DNA of 64,000 nt from RPQJ01 sp963696545 (GCA_963696545.1 CAVOKQ010000008.1:286334-350333), one strand, 5' to 3'; shown: positions 34,167 to 46,738, counted from the stretch's first letter. The notes: generated from the sequence alone by a model not told the origin. Program-made: numbers and translations.

Positions 34167-35030
34167 ATGGCCGAACAGCAACCCTCATTCGACGCAGCGA
34201 AGTACAAGAACGCGCAGCGAGAGCAATGGAACAAGGACGGCGCGGCATGGCGACGCTGGAATCCCACTCTGGACCGCTGGTATGGCGAAGCTACTCGCCA
34301 CATGCTCGACCTGGCCAGGATTCAGGCAGGTCAGCGCGTCCTGGACGTTGCCGCCGGCGCCGGCGAACCGGCTGTCAGTGCTGCCGAACGGGTTGGCCCT
34401 GGCGGTTACGTGCTGGCGACCGACATCTCGGAAAGGATCGTCGAGCTTGCGCTCCAGGTGGCGCGTGAACGCGGGCACAAACAGATCGAGACCCGCGTCA
34501 TGGACGGCGAGAAATTGGAACTCCCCGACACTTCCTTTGATGCGGTGCTGTGTCGGCTTGGCCTGATGTACATGCCGCACCCCGTGACAGCACTACGCGA
34601 GTGGCGCCGTGTCTTGAGATCGGGCGGTCGGGTCGCCGTCGTCGTCTTTTCGACGCCCGATCGAAACAGCTGGGGTGCTGTGCCAGCTTCCATCATCCGC
34701 CGGCGCGCACAACTCCCGCCCCCGGTTCCGGGGCAACCTGGACCGTTTAGCCTTGGTGATCCCGGGGTGCTTGAAGGCGTCTTCCGTCAGGCCGGATTTG
34801 CCAATCCCGAGGTTCACGCTATGCCGGTGCCCCTGAGAATGGCCGGTGCAGCCGAGTACGTGCGACTTGCCCGAGAAGCCTTCGGTGCATTCAATGCCAT
34901 GATGGCTCACCTGTCTGCTCAAGAACGCGAGTCCGTGTGGAACGAGGTGGAAGATTCCATGCGTAGTTTCGAATCGCCCAGTGGGTTCGAGGTGCCGGGT
35001 GAGTGTCTCGTCGGTGCGGCCACGAAGTGA
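34167..35030 (+). CDS. Class I SAM-dependent methyltransferase (UbiE-like)
   Basis: A 287-residue methyltransferase with the Rossmann motif I VLDVAAGAGEPAVSAAERVG (residues about 52-72), motif II VLATDISERIVELAL, DTSFDAVLCRLGLMYMPHPVTALREWRRVLRSGG (post-I to motif III). This order is that of the UbiE/Methyltransf_11 group, which methylate small molecules. An excellent ribosome-binding site GGAGG sits 8 bp before ATG 34167. It is divergent from the amidohydrolase gene across 279 bp in which I see nothing else. Substrate unknown. Confidence 0.88.
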   Translation: MAEQQPSFDAAKYKNAQREQWNKDGAAWRRWNPTLDRWYGEATRHMLDLARIQAGQRVLDVAAGAGEPAVSAAERVGPGGYVLATDISERIVELALQVARERGHKQIETRVMDGEKLELPDTSFDAVLCRLGLMYMPHPVTALREWRRVLRSGGRVAVVVFSTPDRNSWGAVPASIIRRRAQLPPPVPGQPGPFSLGDPGVLEGVFRQAGFANPEVHAMPVPLRMAGAAEYVRLAREAFGAFNAMMAHLSAQERESVWNEVEDSMRSFESPSGFEVPGECLVGAATK

Positions 35031-35125
35031 TCACAAGCAGGCCCGGCGCCATCTGCAAGTAATTGGCATGGCGAGCCGGGCCGTGCGCATTTGGCTGGCC
35101 GGTCGGCTTCTGACAGATTGCGCTC

Positions 35126-36196
35126 ATGGAACTGCGCGACCTTGGTTTCGACCGCTGGTTCGCCGAGAAGGCTCAGGAACATTGCGCCGCGGACCTGACC
35201 ATCGCCCGGGTAACCGCCGTCGACAGGGCCCGATACCTGGTCCGCGACGAGCATGACGAACTGCCCGCCGAATTGACGGGCCGATTCCAGTTCGTCGCGG
35301 AGTCGTCTGTCGATCTGCCATGCGTGGGAGATTGGGTTTGCACGCGCCGGCTGGACGGCGGCTCACGCGCAAGCATTCATGGCGTGCTGCCGCGCAAGTC
35401 GTTCCTGAGACGGAAGGCTCCCGGCAAAGACATCGATTTCCAGATGATCGCGGCGAACATCGACGTGGCGTTCGTCATCCAGGCCTGCCACTTCGATTTC
35501 AACGTGCGCCGGCTCGAGCGATACCTGGTGATGGTGAGTGAAGGGCGCATCGAGCCCGTGCTGCTGCTGACGAAGACTGACCTGGTCAGCCCCGGGGAAC
35601 TGGAGTTGTTGATCGGCGAGATCCGGCTCGCGGGAATCGACGCGAGAATGATCACCGTCAGCAACGTGACGGGCGTGGGCCTGGATCGGGTTCGAGAGCT
35701 GCTGATTCCCGGCAAGACGTACTGCCTCCTTGGTTCGTCGGGAGTTGGGAAGACGACGCTCATCAACCGCTTGTCAGGTGGCTCCGGGCTGGAAACGGGA
35801 GACGTCAGCCATACGGGGGAGGGACGTCACACGACCACGCGTCGTCAACTGATCGTGCTCGAGAGCGGGGCTCTGTTGATCGATATGCCCGGAATGCGAG
35901 AGCTGGGCATGCTGGGGGTCAGCGAAGGCCTCGACGACGCTTTCGCCGATGTCGGGCAGCTTGCAAGGAACTGTCGGTTCACGGATTGCGGTCACTCGAA
36001 CGAACCGGGTTGCGCCGTGCGGGCGGCAATCGAGCGACACGAATTGAGCGAAGAACGGCTGCAGGATTACCTCAAGCTCAGGAAAGAGTCCGCATTCCAC
36101 GACCTGTCGTACGTCGAGCGGCGGAAGAAGGATCGGGACTTCGGCCGATTCGTGCGTTCAGTAATGAAGCACAAGGACAAGAAGGGCGGGGACTGA
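35126..36196 (+). CDS. rsgA: Ribosome small subunit-dependent GTPase RsgA
   Basis: A 356-residue circularly permuted GTPase that helps 30S subunit maturation. An N-terminal OB domain (residues about 25-95) is followed by permuted G motifs: G4 TKTD (LLLLTKTDLVS), G1 P-loop GSSGVGKTTLINRL and G3 DMPGMREL. The C-terminal zinc finger shows NCRFTDCGHSNEPGCAV, giving Cys, Cys, His and Cys ligands. It is followed by a basic helical tail. Compared with E. coli RsgA it lacks a basic N-terminal extension. It is an isolated core gene inside the accessory region. Confidence 0.94.
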   Translation: MELRDLGFDRWFAEKAQEHCAADLTIARVTAVDRARYLVRDEHDELPAELTGRFQFVAESSVDLPCVGDWVCTRRLDGGSRASIHGVLPRKSFLRRKAPGKDIDFQMIAANIDVAFVIQACHFDFNVRRLERYLVMVSEGRIEPVLLLTKTDLVSPGELELLIGEIRLAGIDARMITVSNVTGVGLDRVRELLIPGKTYCLLGSSGVGKTTLINRLSGGSGLETGDVSHTGEGRHTTTRRQLIVLESGALLIDMPGMRELGMLGVSEGLDDAFADVGQLARNCRFTDCGHSNEPGCAVRAAIERHELSEERLQDYLKLRKESAFHDLSYVERRKKDRDFGRFVRSVMKHKDKKGGD

Positions 36197-36265
36197 GTGC
36201 ACGGCACGCCTGTTCGCTGACTTGGCGCGCGATAACACGCCAATTGCACGCAGTGCCACGTTGCG

Positions 36266-37219
36266 TCAGATGTAGATCTTCGCCAGGCGGGCCTCGCGCT
36301 GGACGCAGAGAGCCTCCTCCTCGCGCACCGCTTGCATGACTGCCTTGGCGCCAGGCGACAGCGACCGATCCTTCAGGTGAATGAAGCCGTAACTGCCGCG
36401 CACGTCGAACGCGGACGTGCGGACGATCGCGAGCGTGCCCGCCTCCAGTTCCCGTTCAACCAGGCTGAGCGCCCCGAAGATCAGGGCGTCGCTGTTACGG
36501 GTAAACGCGGCGAGCTGCATGGGAACGTCGATTTCAATGGCCGGCACGAAGTCTCTTGTCTTCTCGTCGATTCGGCCGGCGCGTCCCGGTGGCCGCGGGA
36601 ACGCTGCCGCCACCCTCGGCGGTATCCGCGTGTGCACCCACGGGAATCGCAGCAGGTCATTCAGCGTGGTTCGTCTGAGGCCTAGGATCGGGTGATCGGG
36701 TCGACAAAATGGATACGTGCGGTGTCGTCCGATCACTTCCGTGACCAGCGCCTCGTTGAGCACGGCGTCCGACAGTTCGGCGACGCCGAGGTCCGCCCGC
36801 CGCTCGCTGACCGCGGCCGTGACGTCGCGCCAGTTCATGACGTGAAGCGAGACGCCCAGTCTGGGGTGTTCGCGCATGAGACGCGCCGCGGCCGAATAAC
36901 CCGACATCACGCTGGGGTACGGGCCGAGCGCGATGTCGACGTCGCCAGTCTCGAGTCCCTGCAGCAGCGCGATGTCGCGGCGCAGATCAGCCTCCGTCGA
37001 GATCATCGACTTCGCGCGCTCCACTACGAGTTCGCCACAGGCGGTCAGCGTGACGGACGTCGACCGACGATCGAACAGCTGGACTCCGAGCGATGCCTCG
37101 AGCGCCTGTATGCCGCGGGTCAGCGCCGGCTGTGAGACCTGCAGGGCCCTGGCGGCACGACGGAAGCTGCCGTGTTCGGCGAGCGCGACGGCCTGGCGAA
37201 GTCGGGTCGCGGTCAGCAT
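36266..37219 (-). CDS. LysR family transcriptional regulator, copy 2
   Basis: A 317-residue LTTR with the HTH at residues 5-65 (TRLRQAVALAEHGSFRRAARALQVSQPALTRGIQALEASLGVQLFDRR). The effector domain follows, with DLGVAELSDAVLNEALVTEVIG and FVPAIEIDVPMQLAAFTRNSDALIFG segments matching the LysR copy at 25136-26113 in order and spacing. It is divergent from the arylsulfatase gene at 37367, the likely target. The intergenic strand has an AT-rich ATTAG-N17-CTAAT inverted repeat at 37225-37251 that may be its site. Confidence 0.9.
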   Translation of the reverse strand: MLTATRLRQAVALAEHGSFRRAARALQVSQPALTRGIQALEASLGVQLFDRRSTSVTLTACGELVVERAKSMISTEADLRRDIALLQGLETGDVDIALGPYPSVMSGYSAAARLMREHPRLGVSLHVMNWRDVTAAVSERRADLGVAELSDAVLNEALVTEVIGRHRTYPFCRPDHPILGLRRTTLNDLLRFPWVHTRIPPRVAAAFPRPPGRAGRIDEKTRDFVPAIEIDVPMQLAAFTRNSDALIFGALSLVERELEAGTLAIVRTSAFDVRGSYGFIHLKDRSLSPGAKAVMQAVREEEALCVQREARLAKIYI

Positions 37220-37366
37220 GATGCATTAGATGTTATCGAAAAATAGCTAATAGGGTATCCGGATTATCGGTCCAAGTGGCCGGGAGTAGCATCCGAAGCC
37301 GGAAATCGCCCTTGGTTGGCAAGGGTGGGGTTTAGCTCGGACAGCGCAAATGGAGCTCGCATTCAC

Positions 37367-39037
37367 ATGAAGCCTCTGATCAGAAACGGCTGGATGGCCG
37401 GTCTGCTTGCAGCGTCATTCGCATCGGTCGCGTATGGCGCCGACAAGCCAAACATCCTTTTCATAGTGTCGGACGACACCGGCTACGGTGACCTCGGCCC
37501 GTATGGCGGCGGCGAAGGCCGCGGCATGCCGACGCCGAACATCGACCGCATGGCGGCGGAAGGCATGACCTTCTACTCGTTCTATGCGCAGCCGAGCTGC
37601 ACGCCGGGTCGTGCGGCAATGCAGACCGGGCGCATCCCGAATCGCAGTGGCATGACGACCGTGGCGTTCCAGGGGCAGGGCGGCGGTCTGCCCGCCGCCG
37701 AATGGACGCTCGCCTCCGTGCTGAAGCAGGGCGGGTACAAGACCTACTTCACGGGAAAGTGGCACCTCGGCGAGGCGGATTACGCGCTGCCGAATGCCCA
37801 GGGCTACGACGTCATGAAGTACGCCGGCCTCTATCACCTCAACGCCTACACCTACGGCGACCCGACGTGGTTTCCGGACATGGACCCCGAACTGCGCGCC
37901 ATGTTCAACAAGGTGACCAAGGGAGCACTGTCGGGCAAGGCCGGCGAGAAGGCGAAGGAAGACTTCAAGATCAACGGCCAGTACGTCAACGAGCCTGGCA
38001 AGAGCGTCACCCTGCACGATGTGACCTATCCGGATGGCGTGGTCGGCATCCCGTTCTTCGACGGTTACGTCGAACAGGCGGCCATCGAGTTCCTCGAGGA
38101 CGCCTCCAGGAACAAGGGCACGCCGTTCTTCATCAACGTCAATTTCATGAAGGTTCACCAGCCGAACCTGCCGGCGCCGGAGTTCGAGCACAAGTCGCTC
38201 TCGAAATCCAAGTACGCGGACTCCATCGTCGAGCTCGATACCCGCATCGGCCGCATCATGAGCAAGCTGCGCGAACTCGGCCTCGACAAGAACACACTCG
38301 TGTTCTACACGACCGACAATGGCGCCTGGCAGGACGTGTACCCGGACGCGGGCTACACACCTTTCCGCGGCACGAAGGGAACGGTCCGCGAGGGCGGCAA
38401 CCGCGTCCCGGCCATCGCCATCTTCCCGGGCAGGATCAAGCCTGGCAGCAAGAACCATGAGATCGTCGGCGGCCTCGACCTGATGGCCACCTTCGCCAAG
38501 GTCGGCGGCGTGACGCTGCCGAAGAACGACCGCGAAGGCCAGCCGATCTACTTCGACAGCTACGACATCACGCCAGTGCTGTTCGGCACCGGCAAGTCGC
38601 CACGCAACGAGTGGTTCTACTTCACGGAGAACGAGCTTTCCCCGGGCGCCGCGCGCGTCGGCAATTACAAGGCGGTCTTCAACCTGCGCGGCGACAACGG
38701 CCAGGCGACGGGCGGTCTCGCGGTGGACAGCAACCTCGGCTGGAAGGGTGCCGCGAAATACGTCGCCACGGTGCCGCAGATCTTCGACCTGTGGCAGGAC
38801 CCGCAGGAGCGTTACGACATCTTCATGAGCAACTTCACCGAGCGCACCTGGACCATGGTGCCCATCGGCGAGGCGGTGACGAGACTGATGAAGACTTACG
38901 TCCAGTATCCGCCGCGCAAGCTGCAGAGCATGGGGTACGACGGGCCGATCGAGATCTCGAAGTACCAGAAGTTCCAGTACGTGCGCGAAATGCTGCAGAA
39001 GGATGGCATCAGCATCCCGCTGCCTACGGGCAACTGA
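37367..39037 (+). CDS. Arylsulfatase, exported, Cys-type
   Basis: A 556-residue exported sulfatase (signal ending AYGA). The formylglycine motif is C-T-P-G-R at residue 78 (PSCTPGRAAMQTGR), preceded by the metal-binding NILFIVSDDTGYGDLG. Further ligands are GKWHLGE (Lys-His) and FYTTDNGAWQD. Activity requires conversion of Cys78 to formylglycine, which needs a maturation enzyme (FGE or anSME) not present in this window. It hydrolyses sulfate esters in the periplasm; substrate unknown. Divergent from LysR copy 2, followed by a strong terminator hairpin. Confidence 0.92.
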   Translation: MKPLIRNGWMAGLLAASFASVAYGADKPNILFIVSDDTGYGDLGPYGGGEGRGMPTPNIDRMAAEGMTFYSFYAQPSCTPGRAAMQTGRIPNRSGMTTVAFQGQGGGLPAAEWTLASVLKQGGYKTYFTGKWHLGEADYALPNAQGYDVMKYAGLYHLNAYTYGDPTWFPDMDPELRAMFNKVTKGALSGKAGEKAKEDFKINGQYVNEPGKSVTLHDVTYPDGVVGIPFFDGYVEQAAIEFLEDASRNKGTPFFINVNFMKVHQPNLPAPEFEHKSLSKSKYADSIVELDTRIGRIMSKLRELGLDKNTLVFYTTDNGAWQDVYPDAGYTPFRGTKGTVREGGNRVPAIAIFPGRIKPGSKNHEIVGGLDLMATFAKVGGVTLPKNDREGQPIYFDSYDITPVLFGTGKSPRNEWFYFTENELSPGAARVGNYKAVFNLRGDNGQATGGLAVDSNLGWKGAAKYVATVPQIFDLWQDPQERYDIFMSNFTERTWTMVPIGEAVTRLMKTYVQYPPRKLQSMGYDGPIEISKYQKFQYVREMLQKDGISIPLPTGN

Positions 39038-39058
39038 TCGCCGCTGACACTGTCGACC

Positions 39059-39094
39059 GGAGGGGCGGGCAGCCGATGGCTCGCCCGCCCCTCC
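39059..39094. terminator. Bidirectional terminator hairpin
   Basis: GGAGGGGCGGGC and GCCCGCCCCTCC pair over 12 bp, extended by AGCC/GGCT with a one-base bulge and a 3-nt loop. It sits between the convergent sulfatase and katG genes. Confidence 0.65.
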
Positions 39095-39152
39095 CGCGAT
39101 CCGCCGCTGGGGGCACGATCAGCCTGCGCCCGGTCGTCCGTGACGTGCCTGA

Positions 39153-41348
<2,196 letters not shown>

Positions 41349-41452
41349 GGTTTGCTCCTTGCGTGTTCCGTCGTGATGACTTTGGAAGGTAGGCGTGCTG
41401 CGGCTGGCAATCCAATTCATTCTGACGATGGGAACCATAGGCCAATCCCTTG

Positions 41453-41896
41453 ATGAAGGATCCATTCGATCTCGAGCGCTTCGTCGCAGCGCAATCGGGC
41501 GGCACCCATGAGAGCGTAATCGCTGAGCTCCGCGGCGGCCGCAAGCGAGCGCATTGGATGTGGTTCGTTTTCCCGCAAATGCAGGGGCTCGGATACAGTG
41601 CGACGGCCCGGCGCTACGGCATTACCGGCCTCGCCGAAGCGCGCGCCTACCTGGAGCACCCCGTACTGGGCGCACACCTGAACGAGTGCGCGGAGGTACT
41701 CGAAGGACTGGACAGAGGGGATTCGGCCACGGACATCTTCGGCGCGACGGACGCCATGAAGTTGCGGTCCAGCCTGACGCTGTTTGCCCAGGCGGCCGGA
41801 CCGGGGTCAATCTTCGAGCGTCTGATCGGCAGGTACTTCGACGGCCAGCGTGACGACCTCACGATAGCGATGCTGGAGTTGCAGCGCAGGACCTGA
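41453..41896 (+). CDS. DUF1810 family protein
   Basis: A 147-residue protein matching the DUF1810 family: DLERFVAAQ, HWMWFVFPQMQGLGYSATARRYGI, EARAYLEHPVLG and the end ATDAMKLRSSLTLFAQA. The related rapidly evolving YbiA/COG5579 proteins are mostly uncharacterised. ATG 41453 is used; a TTG one codon upstream is possible. It is divergent from katG and convergent with the MFS exporter. Confidence 0.88.
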   Translation: MKDPFDLERFVAAQSGGTHESVIAELRGGRKRAHWMWFVFPQMQGLGYSATARRYGITGLAEARAYLEHPVLGAHLNECAEVLEGLDRGDSATDIFGATDAMKLRSSLTLFAQAAGPGSIFERLIGRYFDGQRDDLTIAMLELQRRT

Positions 41897-41979
41897 CGGG
41901 CACTGATTTCCCATCCGTCGGATCCCGCTCCCAGGCTCCGCCAGGTGTCGGCCCGTATCGTCGTGCATGCGGTCCCAGG

Positions 41980-43690
41980 TCAAGGCAGTCCGCCGTGCGG
42001 CTTGGAATCCACGACCGCGGTGCCCGCGACTGCCTCGCTCCCGTCCTGCGCGGGCGTCGTGCCAATGGGCTCCGCGCCCGGCGGTCGCCCCACGAATCGA
42101 CGCACCCGACCCTTCTCGCCCACGATCAGCCGGCCGATGCGCTTGCGGACCTCGAAGTCGGATTCGGTCGGCCGGGTCCGCCAGCGCAGGTGGTCGGTCC
42201 ACGTCGGGCTTTCGAAGCGTTCCACCCACAGCTCGGTCGAGTCGAGGTCCTGCGACACCGACCAGGCGCGTGCGCCGTTGCGTCGACGAACTCGACCGAG
42301 CTCGTTGATCGCTGCAACGAATTCCGCTGCGTGCTCCGGGAGGACGCGATATTCGATCTCAACGATGATCGGACCCGACGCCGCGTGGATCGGAACGCTG
42401 GGAGGGGTCAACTCGGGCCTCGCATGCGGATCCAGTGAGCCGATTGGCGCCACCGAGACCGGCAGCCAGCGTGCCACTGCGAGAGAAATCAGCGCCGCCA
42501 GTCCGGCCAGCGTGAGGGACTCACGCACGCCTGAGGTCACTTGCCAGTTCACCCCACCACCAGCTGCCGAATGCGATGCCAGCGAATGCGATGGTCTGGT
42601 AAGTCGCGAGCATGCGCCCGGTCACCCAGCGTGGCGACGACAACTGCACGGCGATGTTGAAGTTGGCGAAGCCCAGCGTCCAGACCGACCCGGCGAGAAC
42701 GTGCGCGAGCAGCGTGAGCGCTGTCCAGTGGCTCTGGCCGATCGCGATCATCGCGACGCAGGCCAGGGCCGACAACGCCTTGAGTTGCGTGTCGCTGGTG
42801 AAGCGCCTGCGCAATCCGGCGCTGGCCAGCGCGCCAAGCATCGCGCCGATCCCGAAGCCGCCGAGCAGCACGCCGTAGGTGAGGGCTCCGCCACCGAGCA
42901 GGTCGCGCGCGACGATCGGCATCAGCGCAGTGACCGCGGCGATCGGGATCGACTGCAACGCGGAGCGCAGCAGGATCGCCAGAAGGTGCGGCGACAGGCT
43001 CACATAGCGCAGGCCACCGGCAATCGCAGCGCCCAGCGGCTCGGGCGGCAGTTCGCTTCGCACGCTCTGCGGCTTCCATCGCAGCAGCACCGCGATGATG
43101 CCGAGATAAGAAACCGCGTTGACGATGAACGCCACGGCCGCACCGACGGTCGCGACGATTGCGCCGCCGATCGCGGGACCGAGACTGCGTGCCAGGTTGA
43201 AGCCTACGGCATTGGCCATCACGGCCGGCGCGATCTGGCTGCGCGGCACGATGTCGCCAATCGAGGCTTGCCAGGCAGGCGCCATCAGCGCACCGCCGCA
43301 GCCGACCAGGAACGTCAGCAACAGCAACAGCGAAGGCGTAGTGACGCCCGCGAGCGTCGTCGCGGCAAGCGCGACCGAGGCCAGCAGCGTGAACACCTGC
43401 GAGGTCAGCATGATCGAGCGCCGGTCGCGCGTGTCGGCGAGCGCGCCGGAGATCAGCGAGAGGAAGAAGAAGGGGAGCGCGCCGGCCGTCTGCACCAGCG
43501 CGACCCGGTCGGCCGATGGTGCGATCGTCATCATCAGCCACGAGGCGCCGACCGTCTGGATCATGCCGCCGAACGACGACACGAGCCACGCGCACCAGAA
43601 CAGCGTGAACGTGCGGTGCTCGAACGGAGCGAGCGTGGCTCGGCGCCAGCGCTCGAATCCGGAGTGGCCGGCCTCAGGCGGGCCGGACAT
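41980..43690 (-). pseudogene. MFS_3 family exporter, one frameshift
   Basis: A MFS exporter of the EntS/MFS_3 type. The first 389 residues have about 11 membrane helices (FTLFWCAWLVSSFGGMIQTVGASW, GALADTRDRRSIML, and so on). The remainder, in another frame, gives the last helix and the family's soluble C-terminal domain (IEYRVLPEHAAEFVAAINELGRVRRRNGA, ELWVERFESPTWTDHLRWRTRP). Deleting one C opposite G42535-42536 joins both parts into about 569 residues, the usual MFS_3 length. This is a single-base insertion. Substrate unknown. Confidence 0.82.
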
Positions 43691-43746
43691 GGAGTGCTAC
43701 GTCCAGACCGGCCCGCAGGTTCATTGTGGCGTTACGGAGACCCGCC

Positions 43747-45222
43747 TCACTGTACCTTCGTGACTGCCGGCGGCTTCCACGAACCATCCATGATCGACGG
43801 CGGCGTCTCTGTCGGCCAGTACATGCGCATCGTCACGTTGAACGATCCTGAGGCGGCGGGCAGCCAGTTCGATTCCTTGTCCTTGCCCGGCGACTCGTGC
43901 CTGCACGTAGATGTCGAGCGAGCCATCCTTGTTCTTCTTCAGCGGCATCCAGCTGCTGACCGCATAACGGTTGATCGGATTGGCCACGAAGAACGAGTTC
44001 GCGTCGTACATCGTGATCGACCAGAACGCCTTGACCGGCGGCGTCGAGTCCTTGTCGAAGTGGATCACGTAGCGATTCGCACCGTCGAGCGGCTGGCCGT
44101 CCGCGTCGATGAAGGCCGACGGATACACCGCATCCTGCTGGCAGGTTCGCGCCGAGCCCGATCAGCGCCACGACGGCACGTGCGCCATATTCGGTACCAA
44201 AATTGCCGAGCACCATCGGCGGCACGCGCCAGCCGTTTACTGGCGCACCGGTTTCCTTCGACGCGGCCTCGAGCTTCTGCAGCGCGACGCTGACCGCCTG
44301 CTCGAGCCCCTTGGCCACGGCCGGGTCGAGCTTCGACGGATCGAACTTCTCGCCCGGGACGATGCCGATCGCCTTCAGCTTCTCGAGCACTGGCGCCTCG
44401 GACGCCGGCGGCGGATTCGACTTCATCAACGCGGCCATCCGGTTGAAGAACGTCTCCGAGCTCATCGCCTTCAGCTGGTCGACGGGCGCCGTCTTCATGT
44501 CGACGTTCGGGTCGACGACGCCTTCTGGCGCCGTGTACGGCTTGCCGAAGGACGACAGCGGCACGAGCTTGTAGCCGTCCTGGATCGCATGCACCGCCGC
44601 GTAGTCGTGCGGCCCGTCGGTCTGCGTGCGACCAATGATCCACACCATGTTGGTCGGCGACTTGAGCTCAGTGACGCCCGCGGGCAGCGCGCCAGACCAG
44701 CCCGGGCCGGTGATCGCGTAGTGCCCCGGCTTCGTGCCGGTCGTGCGCTTGCCCGGGCGAGGCGAAGATGTTGGTCCACGCATCGAGCATCGGCATCAGG
44801 TAGTACCGGCCCTTCGTGTCCGGCACCGAGAGCACGATCGGCTCCTTCGACAGGTCGAGCCAGGCCGACGAATACAGCGTGTCGACGTTCGCGCGGACCA
44901 CGTCCTTGAACGAGGCGTCGGGGAATTCGCGCACGTTGACGAACTGGTTCACCGGTGCCGCGAATCCCTCCGGACGCGCCACGTTGCTGGTCTTCAACCT
45001 CGTGATGTCCATGATCACGAGCGGCAGTCCGTAGACGACCGCCTCGACACCGGCCTCGAGCGCCTGCTTTTCCTTTGCCTGCGCTTCCGCGGCGGCATTC
45101 GCATCGATTGCCGGCGCGGCGGCAGTCGTTTCCGGCGCCGCAGCCGGCGGCTTCGGTCCGCCGCAAGCGGCGAGCAGCGTGACGGCAGATGCACAGGACG
45201 ACAGGTTCGGCATTGTTCGCAT
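43747..45222 (-). pseudogene. DUF1254/DUF1214 domain protein, copy 2, three frameshifts
   Basis: A homologue of the 29271 gene with a lipoprotein signal (MRTMPNLSSCASAVTLLAACGG). DUF1254 is recognisable by LVIMDITRLKTSN, FPDASFKDVVRANVDTLYSSAWLDLSKEPIVLSVP and GRYYLMPMLDAWTNIFASPG. DUF1214 follows with AFWSITMYDANSFFVANPINRYAVSSW and KKNKDGSLDIYVQ. Three single-base insertions (44752-44754, 44140-44141, 43900-43901) break it. Correcting all of them gives about 490 residues ending PAVTKVQ. No operon partners: it is followed by the AraC gene copy 2. Confidence 0.82.
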
Positions 45223-45337
45223 GACGACATCCCACCCTGTCAGTGCTTGAAGGCGCAGCCGCGTCGGGCGACCGCGGTCTGCACGAATCTTATTCGTTCT
45301 GGAGCTTTTGCGGGAAGGTCCCTGCGACCGGGCGTGG

Positions 45338-46300
45338 TCAGCGCAACAGTCCCTGCTTGCGCGACCACGTCTGCGACGGCGATTCGCCGAATGTCTCGCG
45401 AAACGACCGCGAGAAACGGCCAAGGTGCGTGAAGCCAAGGCTGGTCGCGATCGCTGTAATGCTGTCGCTGGCCTGCGCGTTCGATATGCGGCGATGCGCG
45501 GCCGCGAGACGTCGCTCGCAGACGAAACGCATGGGCGACATGCCGCGGCGAGCCTGGAACGCCAGCTGCAGCGACCGCTCGCTTGCCTGGGCCACCTCGC
45601 ACAGGCGTCCAATCGTGATTGCGTCGGCGAGATGTTCTTCGATCCATGCCTCGAGATCCGCAACACGCTGCGCCGCCGGTCGCCCGGCAACGCAGCCTTC
45701 CGACTGAGACGTCAGTGCATCGGCGAGCGTGGCGATCACTCGAGTTTCGCAATGTACTCGCTGGATCAAAGTGGCCCGAGGATCGAATGTCCGGACCAGT
45801 TCAGCGATTGCATCGCCGACAGCGTGCCGCAGCGGACCGCGAGGCTCGAGCACCAGCGGGAACTGGGGCCATGGCTGGGCGGCACCAGGGCGCCGCCTTT
45901 GCACCTCACTCGTCAGGGCCGCATCGTCGACGTCCATTGCGAGCACCGAGCCGGCATCGCTGTGACGAGACATCTCCGTGCCCGTGGATATGAACGCCAT
46001 TGCACCTGGGGCGACGAGAATCCGCTGCCTGCCGAACGAATACTGCTGGGGCCCATCGATCGGGATGTGAAGCATGGGTCGCTGGGCGCAGGCGCGAAGC
46101 GTTTGGCGCAGCCTCGTTCGGCCCCAGCCCAGCCACACATGCTGGCCCTCGAGCACGGCGGCCTCGAAGCCGTACGGACCTGTTCCCTGGACGACGCGCG
46201 AGTGATAGCCGTCGAGGCGCGCCGCCCAGGACGATACCTCGTCCGGATCGTCGCTGACCATGCGCTGCGCGTAGTTCGGTGGGGTGGAAATTGCGGACAT
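45338..46300 (-). CDS. AraC family transcriptional regulator, copy 2
   Basis: A 320-residue paralogue of the AraC regulator at 21802: both begin with a region containing DDPDE-[IV]-[ST]-S-W and HSRVV-x-GTGPYGF, and both end with the same double HTH (LEAWIEEHLADAITIGRLCEVAQASERSLQLAFQARRGMSPMRFVCERRL ... TAIATSLGFTHLGRFSRSF). It is divergent from a small membrane protein gene and the second PliG-like block. The order matches copy 1 with the strand reversed. It is intact, unlike several of its neighbours. Confidence 0.9.
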   Translation of the reverse strand: MSAISTPPNYAQRMVSDDPDEVSSWAARLDGYHSRVVQGTGPYGFEAAVLEGQHVWLGWGRTRLRQTLRACAQRPMLHIPIDGPQQYSFGRQRILVAPGAMAFISTGTEMSRHSDAGSVLAMDVDDAALTSEVQRRRPGAAQPWPQFPLVLEPRGPLRHAVGDAIAELVRTFDPRATLIQRVHCETRVIATLADALTSQSEGCVAGRPAAQRVADLEAWIEEHLADAITIGRLCEVAQASERSLQLAFQARRGMSPMRFVCERRLAAAHRRISNAQASDSITAIATSLGFTHLGRFSRSFRETFGESPSQTWSRKQGLLR

Positions 46301-46459
46301 GTCGCACGCTGTAGACGGTCAACTGGTGGTTGCGGCTCGACTCAGGGTGCCAAGGATTTCGGAATCCGGCTAGCGATGCGGCGCCGGCTTCATTATCTTA
46401 AGGCCGGAAGAGCGTTCCGCCCGGCCAGCAGCACTGATTTGCCGCGAATTGAGGCGATC

Positions 46460-46738
46460 ATGATCGAGTTTGTCGGTTTGTTCGTACAGCATCCCCTGCG
46501 CATCCTTGCGTTGGGCGCCATTTACATCACCCTCTGGGCCGCGATTCGCGCAGCGCGACCGGGACGCCGGACTAATGCCTTGTTGCTGCCGGCCGCATTC
46601 TGCCTGGCGTTCGCGGGATGGGAGTGGCTCGTCCTGGTGCGGACGCCCGAGGCAGACATCCGGGTCGACCTGTTGCTGATCTGGCCGGCGCTGCTGATCC
46701 TGACGGTGTGGTCGCTGTGGCGGGCCTTGCGTCGCTGA
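46460..46738 (+). CDS. Small membrane protein of unknown function
   Basis: A 92-residue protein with three predicted membrane helices: LFVQHPLRILALGAIYITLWAAI, LLLPAAFCLAFAGWEWLVLV and VDLLLIWPALLILTVWSLW. I do not recognise the family. GAGGCGATC precedes the ATG. It lies between AraC copy 2 and the PliG-like copy 2 and has no equivalent in copy 1, so it was either added there or lost from the island copy. Confidence 0.6.
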   Translation: MIEFVGLFVQHPLRILALGAIYITLWAAIRAARPGRRTNALLLPAAFCLAFAGWEWLVLVRTPEADIRVDLLLIWPALLILTVWSLWRALRR

